Source of the DNA: Agrocybe praecox
Taxonomy: Eukaryota; Basidiomycota; Agaricomycetes; Agaricales; Agrocybaceae
Direction of reading: 5' to 3'
NCBI GenBank assembly: GCA_964017145.1
Contig: OZ024847.1
Span: forward strand, 3,224,001 to 3,288,000
Length of the DNA stretch: 64,000 nucleotides
Below, one piece after another: positions 34,522-46,320 of the stretch. The notes beneath the pieces were generated by a model, which saw only the letters and a program-made list of their open reading frames with translations, did no database searches and was not told where the DNA came from. A program made the position numbers and the translations under genes. Each line of letters opens with the position of its first letter. The stretch's first letter is position 1.

Positions 34522-37048
34522 TTGGATATATGTCTTACACAGATAGATACGCCCTTATTCCTTCCTGGAGTCGATGATCTTGTAGCGCGACAACGATCTG
34601 TAGTACCTTTTATTCAACACGTACATATATATATCGCCGAGCAACTGCATGGAACTTACAAAATGGTGGCATATGCTCCTGTAAGAAGCAATGGTAAATT
34701 CCTTGTGGCAGGGGAATGTCAGCCGAGCTGCAACTATTCAAAATATGATCCTTCGTACATTGTTCGGCATTTTTCTCAGAGAAGAAGTTATAGATTGTGA
34801 ACGAGACAAGACTAATCACTGCTATCAGTCTGAAGTGAGAGACGGCGATTATCCCTACACAACAGAAAATAATCAACGACTATCGTCCTAAGGGTGCAAA
34901 AAAATTACATACACACGCAGAGCCCGGCATAGGATGGTCGCTTTTGGGTCTTGTATGCCTCGAGTAGAGGACTTTCGGGTGCCGTATCTCGAGCAGTGGT
35001 TCGTTTGAGATACCAGCCCTTTCAGCTCAGCGCCCGATTTCGAAGCATTTCGAAACATATTGTTATCGTGGGTACAAAAAAGCAGTGCTTCACGGCATCG
35101 CAAATGTCACGAAGGTCCCATTAGGCCACTGCAGGCCACTGCCGACCCACATACCGGCAACTTCGTTATAAAAAGTAGCCACAGCCTCAAAAATTGACGA
35201 AACGTCGAGAGCGCAGGCCGCCTATGTGCACCGTGTGAGTTGAAGTGTAGACCCGCATCTTGGAAGTCAATTATATGCCCTAGCAAACTTGTATTCGAGT
35301 CGAGTTGAATGGGCGCAATAGTATCGTCTGTTCAATGGATATGAATGCCACCGGTCCCGCGACTCGTCCAAACTCGTCCGGGCGACGGGAACTGATCCGA
35401 CTGGCGCTCGATGTCAGGGTTACTGATGATTGATCCCTATATAAGTAATCCATTATCCCACACAATTCATTCAAATACACACAAGTGTTGAAGAATGAGT
35501 CAATCCCCTACACCCCAGGTCCAAATTTCAACATGTCCAGTGCAGAATATGAGCCGTCGGGAAGGTTCTCAAATTTGGTCGCGAGAATAGGACGATCTCG
35601 AACGCTGCGGAACTGCAGGACTTACTATCGTACGGCTGGTTATCGGTTCTGTGCGCAGTAAACTGAACGACAGAAAACTGTGCTTTAGGATATGCATTAT
35701 TCGCCATTTCGATTACCTGTTTTTTGAATGCCATTGAACTTATCCTATCGTTCATGCGCCTTGCTGTATTGGATGGTAATACAATCTGTTGTATGCAGCG
35801 ACTACTTGACTAAAGAAATCGGCGTATTTCAGTGATATATTTCACCACCATGACCTTCTTCGCAGGTCTTTTCGCGGCCGCAATCCATTATCTGTATGAC
35901 GAACTCTTTTTATCTGCTTGTCAAGCTGACCGGAAGCTTGTAGTATAAAATACAGCAATATGCCCGATTCCGACCATTGGTTAACCTATGCTCAAACGCA
36001 TATAACAGGGTCAAGCGTCATCGCTTTCTTCATGTCTTGTAAGCCCATAGTACGATTTGAATTGGAAAATCAATAAATTTCTTTCTTTCCAGCGTACAGC
36101 TCATCTCTCCGGGCGCCTTTCAGCGGTTCTTTGAGGGTGTGCTTGAGCATGAACACAAAGGATTTCTTGGGAAATGTTCGTTGCCAAATAGTAACGGCGA
36201 TTGGTTTCATTTCGTGGACTGCACCCATAGCCAGTACGTATTGCCCTTCCCGTTCAGCTAGAACACTAACGAAATTATCATCCAAAGTGGTCATTGCAGC
36301 ATTCGTTGTCTACTTCACTGCTGTTCAGGCTCAGGCAACAGGCATTTGGAGGCACGCGAATGTAGCAGAAGTCAACGAGCCATACGGCGAAGTTACCTTA
36401 CCTTATGACATTGATGTCTAGGATACTGTACCATGATTTCGACCACAACTACACCAATGCTTTGGTGAAGCACACGTTCATTTTCGCCAACGCCAAGTAC
36501 CCGTTACATACACCTCAGGGAGATTAGTGTATCCAGGTCATAGCAGAGAAGAGTCAGCAAAAGGAACCGCTACTGTCTAGTGTTATTATTGGACGAGTCC
36601 ATAGTAAGGCGAAGAAGACAGAAAACTTGGTTATGAAGATGTTCACTGACGTTAGCAATTTGACGTTCAATACAGTAAATGAATCGGTGGTGAAAATATG
36701 CAAATGCGGCCGTAATGTCAGCCATGTATCCAGATTGCCCTTGATAGAAATATGTGCATTATCAGTGTCTGTTATAAATGAAGTCGTGGATAGTGGTGGT
36801 AGAGAGTGACATACAAATAAGATATGTAATCTAAAAAGTATTGTATGTGTATCAAAGATGGGGTAAAAGGAGGGGCTTGAAAAGGATGATGATGAGTTGA
36901 TGATGCTAGATGTCGATTGAAGCACATATAGGTACAATAAAAATACAAAATGGCATGGCATATGAGAAGGGCCCAAATGAAATTGATGAAAAGAAGATAT
37001 ATATAAAATGGTAGAGGAGAAAGTGGTATATAATAACAACATGAATCC
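34522..37048. other. Long region without a supported gene
   Basis: Short frames occur on both strands. Between 35850 and 36540 there are coding-looking patches on the plus strand, e.g. VQLISPGAFQRFFEGVLEHE from 36094 and later FDHNYTNALVKHTFIFANAK ending in a stop near 36530. They lie in different frames with stops between them, so this could be a decayed gene. I do not recognise a family. The right part (36550-37048) is the 3' side of ATG13. Confidence 0.35.
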
Positions 37049-40000
37049 CTAATACCCACCTCTTCTCCTCTCTTCATAAAGATCCATACGGCCAATGACC
37101 TCTTCGGATCCCTGACTCGCATCAACATCACTGGTTGCAAGTGTGCTCGAACTAGTCGATGCATGTCTTCCTCGACCAAGGCCTAAACCAAGACCAGGTG
37201 CATTGCCGTACGGAAAATAACGTTCACCACCTCCACCCCTCATAGGAATCCCAAGACCAATCCCACGGGATAGTGATGGAATCTCGCCGCTGCCGCTACT
37301 GCTCCCCGTTGAACTCCCAGGAACCTCCTCTCTCTTCTCCTCTGGAAGTCGGGCAACGGCGGCGGCGGCAGAAATAGCAGGAGCGGCGCCTTTCTGCTTA
37401 TCCTTGCGTCTTTGACTCCCGCTAATCCCTTCGAGGCTCTTCAAAAAAGTTTCATTCATCTTCTTCAACCTCTCATCAACATCATTCTGATTCGTCAGCA
37501 TGGGACTTCGGTGAGGCGACGTTGACAAATACGTAGCCCGTTCCGCAGAAATCGCTGACGTCGGTGATACATTGGAAGGAAAGGGATCCTGAGGTGGAGG
37601 AGAGGCCATATCCGAGTCATCGACTTCAAATACGCCACTCTGGGGCCTTTGAGGATGGACATCGATACTTTCATTTCGCAGTCTTGTGGGTCGATCTTTG
37701 TCCCTCGCTTTGATGGTCGTGTCAGTAGAAGCACGATCGTGGCCCTGCAGATGTTGAATTTGCAACTCTTCTCGCTCCCGGTCTCTCTTTTCTCTTTCCT
37801 TCACCCGGCCACTAAGAGGTTTACGAGAATCGATATCCTGAACAAAAATCGATATATCGTCTTCGTCTGCATTGCCACTAAGGAACGAAGAGATTCCCTG
37901 AAAAGAAAGAGGAGTATAAGCATCGGTGTATGATCAATAATCCATGTAAGAAGATGGGAAGCTAAAGTAGAAAGAAAGAAGATGCTTAAAAGAGCCAATG
38001 TGTCTTATCGAGTCATGGAGTGCTAGCACCAATGACTAAGATGGAAATATTTATGTTAAAATTGATTATAATGGTTAAACGCCCACAATAATAGCCCAAA
38101 ACGTTTGCCCACTCCCATTGGGGTGAAAAGGGGGTGTAGGCAATCATCAAACACATAAATACCAAAGTGGATAAAAAGATGACTTGCCTCCTTCTTTCCT
38201 GTTTGTCCACTACCACTAGTTGCTATACCTCTCTCGCTGTCATTTACACTGCCAGGAATGCTGACTGCTCCTACGCTTCCTCGCCCGGGACTTCTTCCGT
38301 CATTACTTCCAGAACCTGGGACAGAGCCAATAGGTACGCTCGTCGCACTTCCCACGCTCCCAACGTAGCGGTGTCCAAAACTACTTGAATATCTCTTCCT
38401 TGTGGGCATGGGCATGGGCATAGGTGCATCTGACCGGGGCTCTTCGTTCTCGTCGCCACCTCGGGCGCTGCTGATACTGACCCTTCTATCCTTGTCAGAG
38501 CTTGCCCTACTCCCACTTAGACCAGGGCGCCTGTCTCCCAGGCTTGACGGCGCGAATGTGGATATACCTGCTGGAGGGGATGGATGGACACCAAATCCAG
38601 TTGTAATTGGGGAAGGCGGAAGGCGGGCCGGATATCCGCTTGTAGACGAGGACGATCCCTGTCTCGAGTGGGTCGGATTACCAGTCCCGCCAGACAACGA
38701 CGACGGGATGGCCGCAGGTGATCCAGCGCCTCCAGGAGCTACACCTGTGGTCTGGCGAATCGACAAAGAGGGCGAAGACCCTGATGCGCTCGAGAAAGTA
38801 TTGGATTTGAAGGGATGTACTTGATTAATATTTGGTCGGCGGATGGGGAGTGCACCAGATACAGGTGAAGATGATAAGGACGACAATGCAGGGTTGGGGT
38901 AAGGCCCAATCGGAACATCTCTGTTAGATACAGAGGAAGATGATAATGAGTTCAAGCTTTCCTTCCTGAAACGATTGATGGCAAGGCCTGAAGCCTGCTG
39001 CGGGACATTGACACTGGCAGTTGACGGATTCATAGTTGGAAATGGACGTGGTGGGGGTATAAGGGCGCTAGTACCAGCATTTACTGTCGGTCCCAATGAT
39101 GGCGTCATACTAGCCACGCGCAAGGGAAGAATGAACTTATCAGCAACACTGGCGCTATCGTTTGATGTAGCCCTGCTGATCTGTCTGGGGGGCGAACGAG
39201 ACAAGACCGAGCGTATTCCACTGCTAGTCGGTAGAGACGATCCTGACATCGAGTCGCGTTGCTTGTTCTTGTCCAGCGTGGGGATAAATCCTTGGAGGTC
39301 CAGGGAAATGAACCTCGAAGAAAGAAGAGACTCTAGTTCATCTAGTTGGAAATTCGGGGTAGTTAAAAATGTCGTGGATAGTGTGAATGTGCCCAGAAGA
39401 TGAGGAACAGGAGGGAAAGTGTGCGTTGACGTCGGCAGCGAAGACTGATGTGTTGGGGACGGTTTAGCGTCTATTAACTCATTCGTTAGAATTGAATCGG
39501 AACATGAGGTGAATTTCCACACACCAAAACCAAGTATGCTACTTTCGGCTATGCTGTCACCCTCTGACCGAACCCTTAGCTTGATTCCCAACCTGTTCGA
39601 CCTCCTCTTTAGGCGCTTGTAGAACTTCCACGCGGGTTGGACCCGTAATAAACTGAAGACACTACGAAAGAGAACAATGCCGTGCTTATAGATAATTGGA
39701 AGCGCAACATCTGCGCTGTGCTGTTCCGGGGTCGAGCCTGGACGATGCGGGGTCATTTCGAGCGTCCAAGTCTCAAGGAGTATGAACCGAGGCGTAGGTT
39801 CGATTCTCACTCGAGATGATTCAGGGGACATGTGCACCAGTACTTGGTTATTTGTCAGTTCCGGAACTGACAAAAGGACCTGTATCTCAAACACAGGAGG
39901 TCCTGAAGTAGGCGCCAACGAAATACTTCGATAAGGCTCCCGCGCCTCCTTTGTAAAGAGGTCCGAGTCGGGGGTCTCCAAGTTGAACTGGTCCCAACTA

Positions 40001-40162
40001 TGTCAGTCGGCTGTTAATCATGTTAAACAACTCCCGTACCCATTTATCGACCTTATTGTTGGCATTGGACTCCTCTGTCGCCCTCGCATGGTTCACGGCA
40101 TAGAATAGTTTCGAATAGAAATGAAAGGCAATCTGATCAGCTTTATGGGTGTCATTGGACAT
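37049..40162 (-). CDS. ATG13: Autophagy-related protein 13
   Basis: There are three exons (40162-40040, 39987-38188, 37897-37049), giving 923 residues. Atg13 is the regulatory subunit of the Atg1 kinase complex that starts autophagosome formation. The N-terminal HORMA domain begins MSNDTHKADQIAFHFYSKLF and continues over the exon joint with KVDKWFNLETPDSDLF and VLFRSVFSLLRVQPAWKFY, all typical of the family. The long Ser/Pro-rich middle carries the conserved patch KRYSSSFGHRYVGS. The acidic C-terminal motif DEDDISIFVQDIDSRKPLS matches the region after it. Intron 2 is 290 nt and uses a GC donor with a perfect GCAAGT consensus; this keeps the frame, whereas no GT donor nearby does. A small additional exon inside it cannot be excluded. 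Confidence 0.9.
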
Positions 40163-40835
40163 GTCGTTTGTTGTCGTCGCGAGTAAACCTGTAGAGATAC
40201 AGATTGTACTGTGTTTAAGCCTTCATTTGACAGAAATTAGTGAGAAATAAGGTGAAGAACACCGGGCAATTGCTTGGGTAGATGACCGCGCCGTAGTGGT
40301 GAGGTGAAGAACCGCAAATGGAAATTACGATTAACCCGTAAGCGCAAATATTAATTTTATCCAATTTCCTGTGCAAATAAACCTAAAATATGTAGGAAAT
40401 TAATCCAATATAGATCAGGTTTCGGACAAATGTACTCGGCTGGGCGACACTTTGGCGACACTACTCGCACGATTTTGAGGGAAGACTAGCTATTTATTCG
40501 GATAGAGCGTACTCTCCCGACTGCAAAGACATTTATGGATATTGGTTAAAACATCATGCAATTTGGAAGCCTAATCATACTATAAATTATTATCTTACAA
40601 ACCGTGGTGAGCGAAAAAGTCGTAAGAAAGAGGGAAGATTCATCGTATTCAAATTGTTCAGAGAGAAATGTCCACGAGATAAACCAAAACCAAAAACAGA
40701 ACAATGAAAGTATCGAGGCGTTACAGAGTCTTAGGCTCTTCTGCCTCACCTTCTACAACACGCGCGGTGTCGGGTGTATGTTACGCCTCGAGGTCAGCCG
40801 CCGCGGAAACTGGAGCTGGATCTGTACATGGCACC
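40163..40835. other. Intergenic upstream of ATG13
   Basis: This contains the ATG13 promoter and the 3' end of the next minus-strand gene. Nothing else is supported. Confidence 0.4.
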
Positions 40836-41459
40836 TCAGTGTCTTTCTCCTCCTTCACTGGATATTGTTGCGAGGGGCTGGTCATTGCTGGGGTAAGATG
40901 TGGTATTCTTGCTGGCTGCTGATTGCTCCAGTTCATCTGGGCCGCAGACGACCGCAGCTATAGAAGTCCATAAGAACGCGAACAAACCGCATATAATCTC
41001 AACGAGTACCGTTGATGGCTGAGGAAAGATAGTCAGAAAAACAGGATCATGCCACTATGTCCGACGCGGACTTACAGTACGCAAATGCCACACCGTTCTG
41101 ATACCAAGGTGGTCTTCAAGTTGTCGTATGGTGGAATCAACCTTGTTGATATTCCCTGTCACACGAGCTCTGGCTATCGCATAACAACCCGCTTCGAAGT
41201 CGACGCACAAAGCAAGCCAAATGGTGAAAATGATCAGAATGGCGAGTTCGCAGTCTCGTCGAACCTGAGATACAGAATCTGCGGGTGCATAGGTTGGAAC
41301 GTCAGCTGGATAGTTCATAGTTAATGGCAAGTCTGCGTATTCCTGAAGGCGCTTGAGGAAGGCTTTATTTGACCCAGTTATTTGAGCGCAACATTTTATC
41401 AGAAATCCTAGTATGTCCAGCGGGCCAAACGAGACACTTTGACGTGCCCCAGGACCCAT
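40836..41459 (-). CDS. Small predicted membrane protein
   Basis: Two exons (41459-41076, 41018-40836) give 188 residues. Three hydrophobic segments are visible: LDILGFLIKCCAQI near the start, CELAILIIFTIWLALCVDF in the middle, and STVLVEIICGLFAFLWTSIA directly after the 57-nt intron, followed by a polar tail. The intron is GT-AG (GTAAGT donor), and the hydrophobic segment at the start of exon 2 supports the splice. The N-terminus may be incomplete, because the first segment is short and another 5' exon could exist. The layout resembles other small tetraspan proteins of agaricomycetes. The function is unknown. Confidence 0.5.
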
Positions 41460-42183
41460 GAGACAAGGCGCTTTTTTTCTTTCGATGATAGAGACAGCTG
41501 GGTGCAGATGAGGGGATTTTTCAGAGTTTTGCAGCTAAGCCACGAGCCAGAAAGGGAAACAAGAATGAGCAGCTTCCAGAGATTTGTTCAACGAATAAAA
41601 AAACACCATCATCCTCAAGGACCGAGCTGCCAAGTTTGAAGGAGTTACACAGAAAAGTACTATCTTTTATAATTTGATGAGCACTTCAGAAATCTGTTGA
41701 AGACGAAGATTCGACTTGGATTGGAGACTTGTAGTCGATACCTTGGGGGGTCAAGGGATTCGAAGGAATAATTACCTTAGGAGTCGAAAACGGATACGAC
41801 CGGAGCGGAGTCTAGCGGAGATCTTCAAAACCAGATGTGAGAAGCCGGCGGCATCTCACGTTCACATGGATGGCGATGCAGTCAAGATGCAGTATTCTGC
41901 GCTAAATTACAAGGAGCAGTGCACATCGAGTATCTTCCACGAGAATACGGCTTCCAGCACAGGTATCAAAGTAATTTTGGACTCAGGAGCTGACTCATGA
42001 CCAGATATATCTTCGAGTACGCTGTCCCGCCCTAGATTTTGATACTTCGAAACTGGAGCCATGGCAGTACAAATGATTGATATAATTGACTATACCGTGC
42101 ACTTGCGTCTATATATTCGTCGACCTGCATGGCCTCACGCCTCAGGAGTAGTTCCCTCATAACCACCCCACACACCCCCTACA
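41460..42183. other. Intergenic
   Basis: Upstream regions of two divergent genes. A frame at 41716-42000 (+) ends in ILDSGADS, reminiscent of an aspartic protease active site, but it has no other retroelement context and is not called. An in-frame leader for the next gene could begin at 42129. Confidence 0.35.
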
Positions 42184-43242
42184 ATGCTTCAATGGACCTG
42201 GAAAAATGTGCCATCCCAGAGCGTTCATCAGCGCAGGACTCACCAACCAAGAACCCCAAGCTACGAGTGGACACCGCCGGTTCCGGAAAAGATTTATCCA
42301 CTGCGCACAGCTGTTTCTTCCATAACGCTTTCCACTGTGGAAAGGGAGGTTCCTCCGCTATACCACGGTACTCATACGAAGGGACATTCACTTTCTTCCC
42401 GGCAAGGTTCTATGAGTCTAACCACTGGCGATTCCATGGAACTTGACGATATCGAAATAATTATTCAAGGATATAGCTCGTCGTCTGCCTCGTCGAGTAA
42501 CACGGAATCCAGTCGAGAATCGCTACCAAGCTATAAATCTTTCATAGCCGTGCCTTCCCACCGCTACGCTCGACGACATGGACGCAATTCTTCTTCAGAG
42601 TGGGATTTAGACTCCTCAACCGACGAAGACCCTTCATGGTCGAGCTCAGAGATCGAGGACTTTTTCGACAACATATACCTAGAACGCGGACCGTCGTCGA
42701 GAAGACCGTCACAGCCCAAGTTTCCAGAAACTCCCGTCGAAGAATTACCGCCCGTATACGGATTGTCGTTCCCCGCAGTTCCAGCTACGGTGGCGCCGAT
42801 TAAGGTAAGCGCGAGATTTCTAAAATAATGAGACCCTACGCTCACAGAAATCATACAGATTCCAGGAATGGAAAATGCTTCTATCCGTCCCAGTCCCAAG
42901 GAGCACCGCAATGCAATAGCTCAGCAAAAGGATGCCGCACCGTCACCGGCATATGTCGATATGGGAGAGCATCCCGTCATAATGCAACGCCCTCCTGCAC
43001 CTCGTCGAAGGTATAGGCCCAAAGCTGCGTCCAAGCGCACGAAACCCAGTCTAGACGAGCGCATCGAGGCATTGCGTAGAGAGCTGGAATTCCTTACATC
43101 AAATTATCCGTCACAGAGCTTCGGCCAGGAAACTAGAAGCACCATGTTAAGAGAGGCGGCAAGAAAGAGGAAGGAGGCGCTCGCCTTGAGCAGAATGCAG
43201 GTGCCCCCAGCGCAGAGTGGCGGCACTGATGGAAACGATTGA
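42184..43242 (+). CDS. Serine-rich disordered protein with C-terminal helix
   Basis: Two exons (42184-42804, 42859-43242) give 334 residues. The product is rich in Ser, Pro and Arg and is mostly disordered (GYSSSSASSSNTESSRE; DLDSSTDEDPSWSSSEIEDF). It contains a Pro motif EELPPVYGL and ends with a helical stretch near residues 275-315 (SLDERIEALRRELEFL, then REAARKRKEALALSRM) that could form a coiled coil. The intron is GT-AG with the acceptor at 42858 keeping the helix frame. The start is uncertain: a frame opening at 42129 (MASRLRSSSLITTPHTPYN) could also be used if an intron joins it to this frame. I do not recognise the family. Confidence 0.55.
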
Positions 43243-44504
43243 CGATAGTGTATACCCTTCGAATTCATCGTCTCCTGCACAAACGTCTAGTATTTATTAG
43301 TAATATGGGCTTGTGTTCCCTGGACTTTCGTATACCCTTAGAGCTCTCAATGTCTGTATTAATTAACGGACCATACTCGCTCGCCCCACAATCGTTGACA
43401 ACGTTCATATTATTGAGGTTTCGAGTCAAATATGTGAGCGCTGTCAAGACTGGGCATAGGCTCTACTAGCCTCGGGGTTAGTAGCATGTATGTCGTGCGA
43501 CTATCACTCGGAATGAGGTGGAATGACCAAAAATCAACGGAGATGACACCGTGGGGTCCGAAGAACCCATAGGAACCGAGTGAGATAATCCAGCTGATAG
43601 GTAAAGGGCTGTTCGTTTATCCATTTGAGAGTTCAAAACCTTTGGATATCGGTGAATAGTTCAAACCCCGGATAAGTGCAACCCGAGCTTCAACGTTGAG
43701 AGCACAAAGCACAGAGACTAATAAAGCGGAAGAAAGTACCTGCATTCTTTTAGTGGAGCAACGCAAGGCAAGTAGAAGAAGCGTGCAAGTGTACGCAGTT
43801 TTCCCAGGTCATTTTGCCATACATTCACAAAAAAGCTATAACATATATATTCAATGATGAACAATACCTATTTCAGAGGAAGGAAAAATGATGAGTCTCA
43901 AAACAAATATACTTAAGCATCGCGACACACCTTCAATATTCAATGCCCACAAGATCCACGTTCTCGGTTGACGTGGCAAGGAGAATAGCGCTAGGACAAC
44001 TAAGAACGGAAAAGAATCAAAAGGAAGAATACAGATGTATTGGTTGAGATTTGCACAACACTGAGAGACGAAAGAAAGTTGGACGGCAGAACAGCTGTGT
44101 TTGACGAATCCAAAGATAAACTGGAGTGAATTGGTGAACAGGTTAAATGTTAAACGGTCCTAAAGAGGGATGAAAAGAAAGTAAATATCCACTCCAAGAT
44201 CGAATATACACATACGGTCATACAACAGAACATACAGTTTTTGCGTACGTAAACAGTTAAATATTAACGACAACAGGAGAAACGAAAAACATGTTGAAAG
44301 GAGAGGATCTTTAAGCCAGTCATAAAAATCAAGAGCAATGCTAAACAATGAAAAAATAGACGACGCGATTAGGCATTCAGACTTGATCAAGAAAGAGACA
44401 TGGAGGGCCGCATGCGTTTCGTTTCGTCAAAGTAGATAAGACTGGTACACCGAGAGAGAAAATGGGGAGGTGATATATTTGCCACTGATATCCATGTCGC
44501 CAGC
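43243..44504. other. Intergenic between convergent genes
   Basis: The sequence is A/T-rich and the open frames in it are short. The left part should hold the 3' end of the Ser-rich gene and the right part the 3' end of the basic protein gene. No other gene or repeat is supported. Confidence 0.4.
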
Positions 44505-45443
44505 CTAATTACGGATGAAAGGAGATCGGGAAGGGAACACGGGAACGTTGAGGGAATCCGCGAGAACAGAGGTGAGGTGACCATGGATATCAGAAAGCAG
44601 TATTAACGGTAGGAGGCATTCAAGCCTGAGTCTATGAGCTATCTTGAGTAAAAGACTTGAAAAGAAAGGTCGGGTACGAACGACTTCAGCTTCAACGGCA
44701 GCAGCCTCAGCTTCAGGATCCTCTGCAATTGTCGCATCCACGGCCACAGCAGGTTGCTTATCTTCCGCCTACCCAAGATTACGTTAACTTGATGTTTGGA
44801 CTGGACATATCAGGTTACACATACCTTGGAAGCGGGTTTCTTGGAACTCGCTCTGGAAGGGGGTTTCGCTGATGCTGCACGAGATGCAGGCTTTGCGGCC
44901 TTGGACGCAGGCTTCACTGATGGAGCCTTAGAAGGTGGTTTAGCTGATGCTTTAGAAGCAGGTTTGGCGGCGGCCTTGGATGCTGGTTTAACGGCCTTGG
45001 ATGCAGGCTTCTCGGCCTTGGACGCGGGCTTTTCCTCAGCTGCAGATGCTGGCTTTTCAGCATTAGATACAGGTTTATCTGCTGCAGCAGCAGTAGATGT
45101 GGGCTTAGCCGCCTTAGATGCAGGTTTAGTCTGGTAAGAAAATTTCAAGTCTCAGTGATAAAGGCAACTACGATTTGACATGCAAAAAATGAACCTTTTT
45201 GGCAGGGGGCGCCTCATCGCCCTCGGCGGCGCCATTGGTATCTTCAGCGGCCTTTCGTTTTGTTCCTTTGGTGGATTTGGGCTTGTCTTCCTTATCGGCC
45301 GTTTCTTTGTCGGCTTTCTTTGCCTTGGGTTTCGCAGGTGCTTTCTTGGGCGCAGGGTCTTCTTTGGGCTGCTCCTTGATCCTAGTAGACCGACGGGGAG
45401 CAGCAGTTTCACCCGAGTCAGAAGCAGCAGCTTTGCGAGGCAT
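44505..45443 (-). CDS. Lysine/alanine/proline-rich basic protein, possibly chromatin-associated
   Basis: There are three exons (45443-45195, 45130-44825, 44768-44505), giving 272 residues. The N-terminus has PRRSTRIKEQPKED and AKPKAKKADKE, and exon 2 encodes about a dozen repeats of the form KPASKA/KPPSKA. This composition is like histone H1 tails and other DNA-compacting proteins, so a nuclear role is plausible, but no globular H1 domain or AT-hook GRP core is present. The repeat unit is encoded by variable codons, which argues for selection on the protein. The last exon turns acidic (AEDPEAEAAAVEAEVV) and then hydrophobic; the true end may be spliced differently, because a GT donor sits at the change near 44680. 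Confidence 0.55.
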
Positions 45444-46320
45444 TTTCAGAAAACCAGCGGGGAAACAGGAAAAAAGAGGAGAAAATGGGGGATTTGAGGA
45501 AGGGACGCGTTTTTAACCCAAATCGATTCAACATCCGTTTGTTGATGCTGCCAAAATATATTCACATCACGTGCAACGCGCGTCTCATCAAGCACATGAT
45601 CAAACTTAGCCCCATTTCTGTTTGCCCAAAATTCAAATTGTGCCCGAATCATCTCCAGGTACTAAGTAGTTTCTTACTTGCTTTTTATATCTTGCAAGCT
45701 ATGACGATGGCGTGATTCGATATTATCTCGAATTGGAAGTGTTGCTTCGACAGTAATTACATCCACCATTGAAGGTCTCATATGCGCCATGAATCAGAAC
45801 ATGATTGCAGTCCGAGTAGACCTCATTTTTATGCCATTTTAGAATTTACATTTCTCTTTTGATGAAACACATATTAATTTTTAGATAAGCTGATGCACCC
45901 TAAGAATTAGTTCATCGTGAAAATGGAACAGAGTGACCAAAGCAGCGAGGAAATCTATTGGCATGAATCTAAGATAAGTCTATTATGAGCATGGTTACTA
46001 ACCGTCGTTTGCATCACGAACATACGGCGCGAGCTAGTACCTCCTGTATGTATTTTTTCGATGACGATGATAATCACAATCATCCCAGTGCTTCCATGTC
46101 AACGTCAAGATCTACAAGATATTTGATATCCATTCATACGCGTCAACAGAGGTCGGCAATAAGCAAAGCAAAGATGTATGTAGATGTGCGCCATTATGTA
46201 ACAAACTATAATTATGAAAACAGCCGTACGTATATACAATATTACAGCGGAGACTCTAAGGAAATGAGTACGCGGGTATGTCGAGAGTGAATAACAAATG
46301 AGTTGTGGGGTCGTACAGAA
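45444..46320. other. Intergenic
   Basis: This is the promoter side of the basic protein gene and the 3' side of the permease gene. A plus-strand frame at 45985-46290 has no recognisable features. Confidence 0.4.

Noticed and set aside
38402..39403. Long plus-strand frames opposite ATG13
   Set aside because: Antisense shadows of the Ser/Pro-rich middle part of ATG13.
41716..42000. Frame ending in ILDSGADS, like a retroviral-type aspartic protease
   Set aside because: Only eight residues resemble the motif, the frame stops right after, and no Gag, RT or integrase signal is nearby.
44796..45130. CRISPR-like periodic array
   Set aside because: The period is short and codon-based, there are no unique spacers, and the DNA is eukaryotic.
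44796..45137. Plus-strand frame with repeats of the type LDAGF
   Set aside because: Antisense of the KPASKA repeats; the minus strand has the start codon and consistent splice sites.
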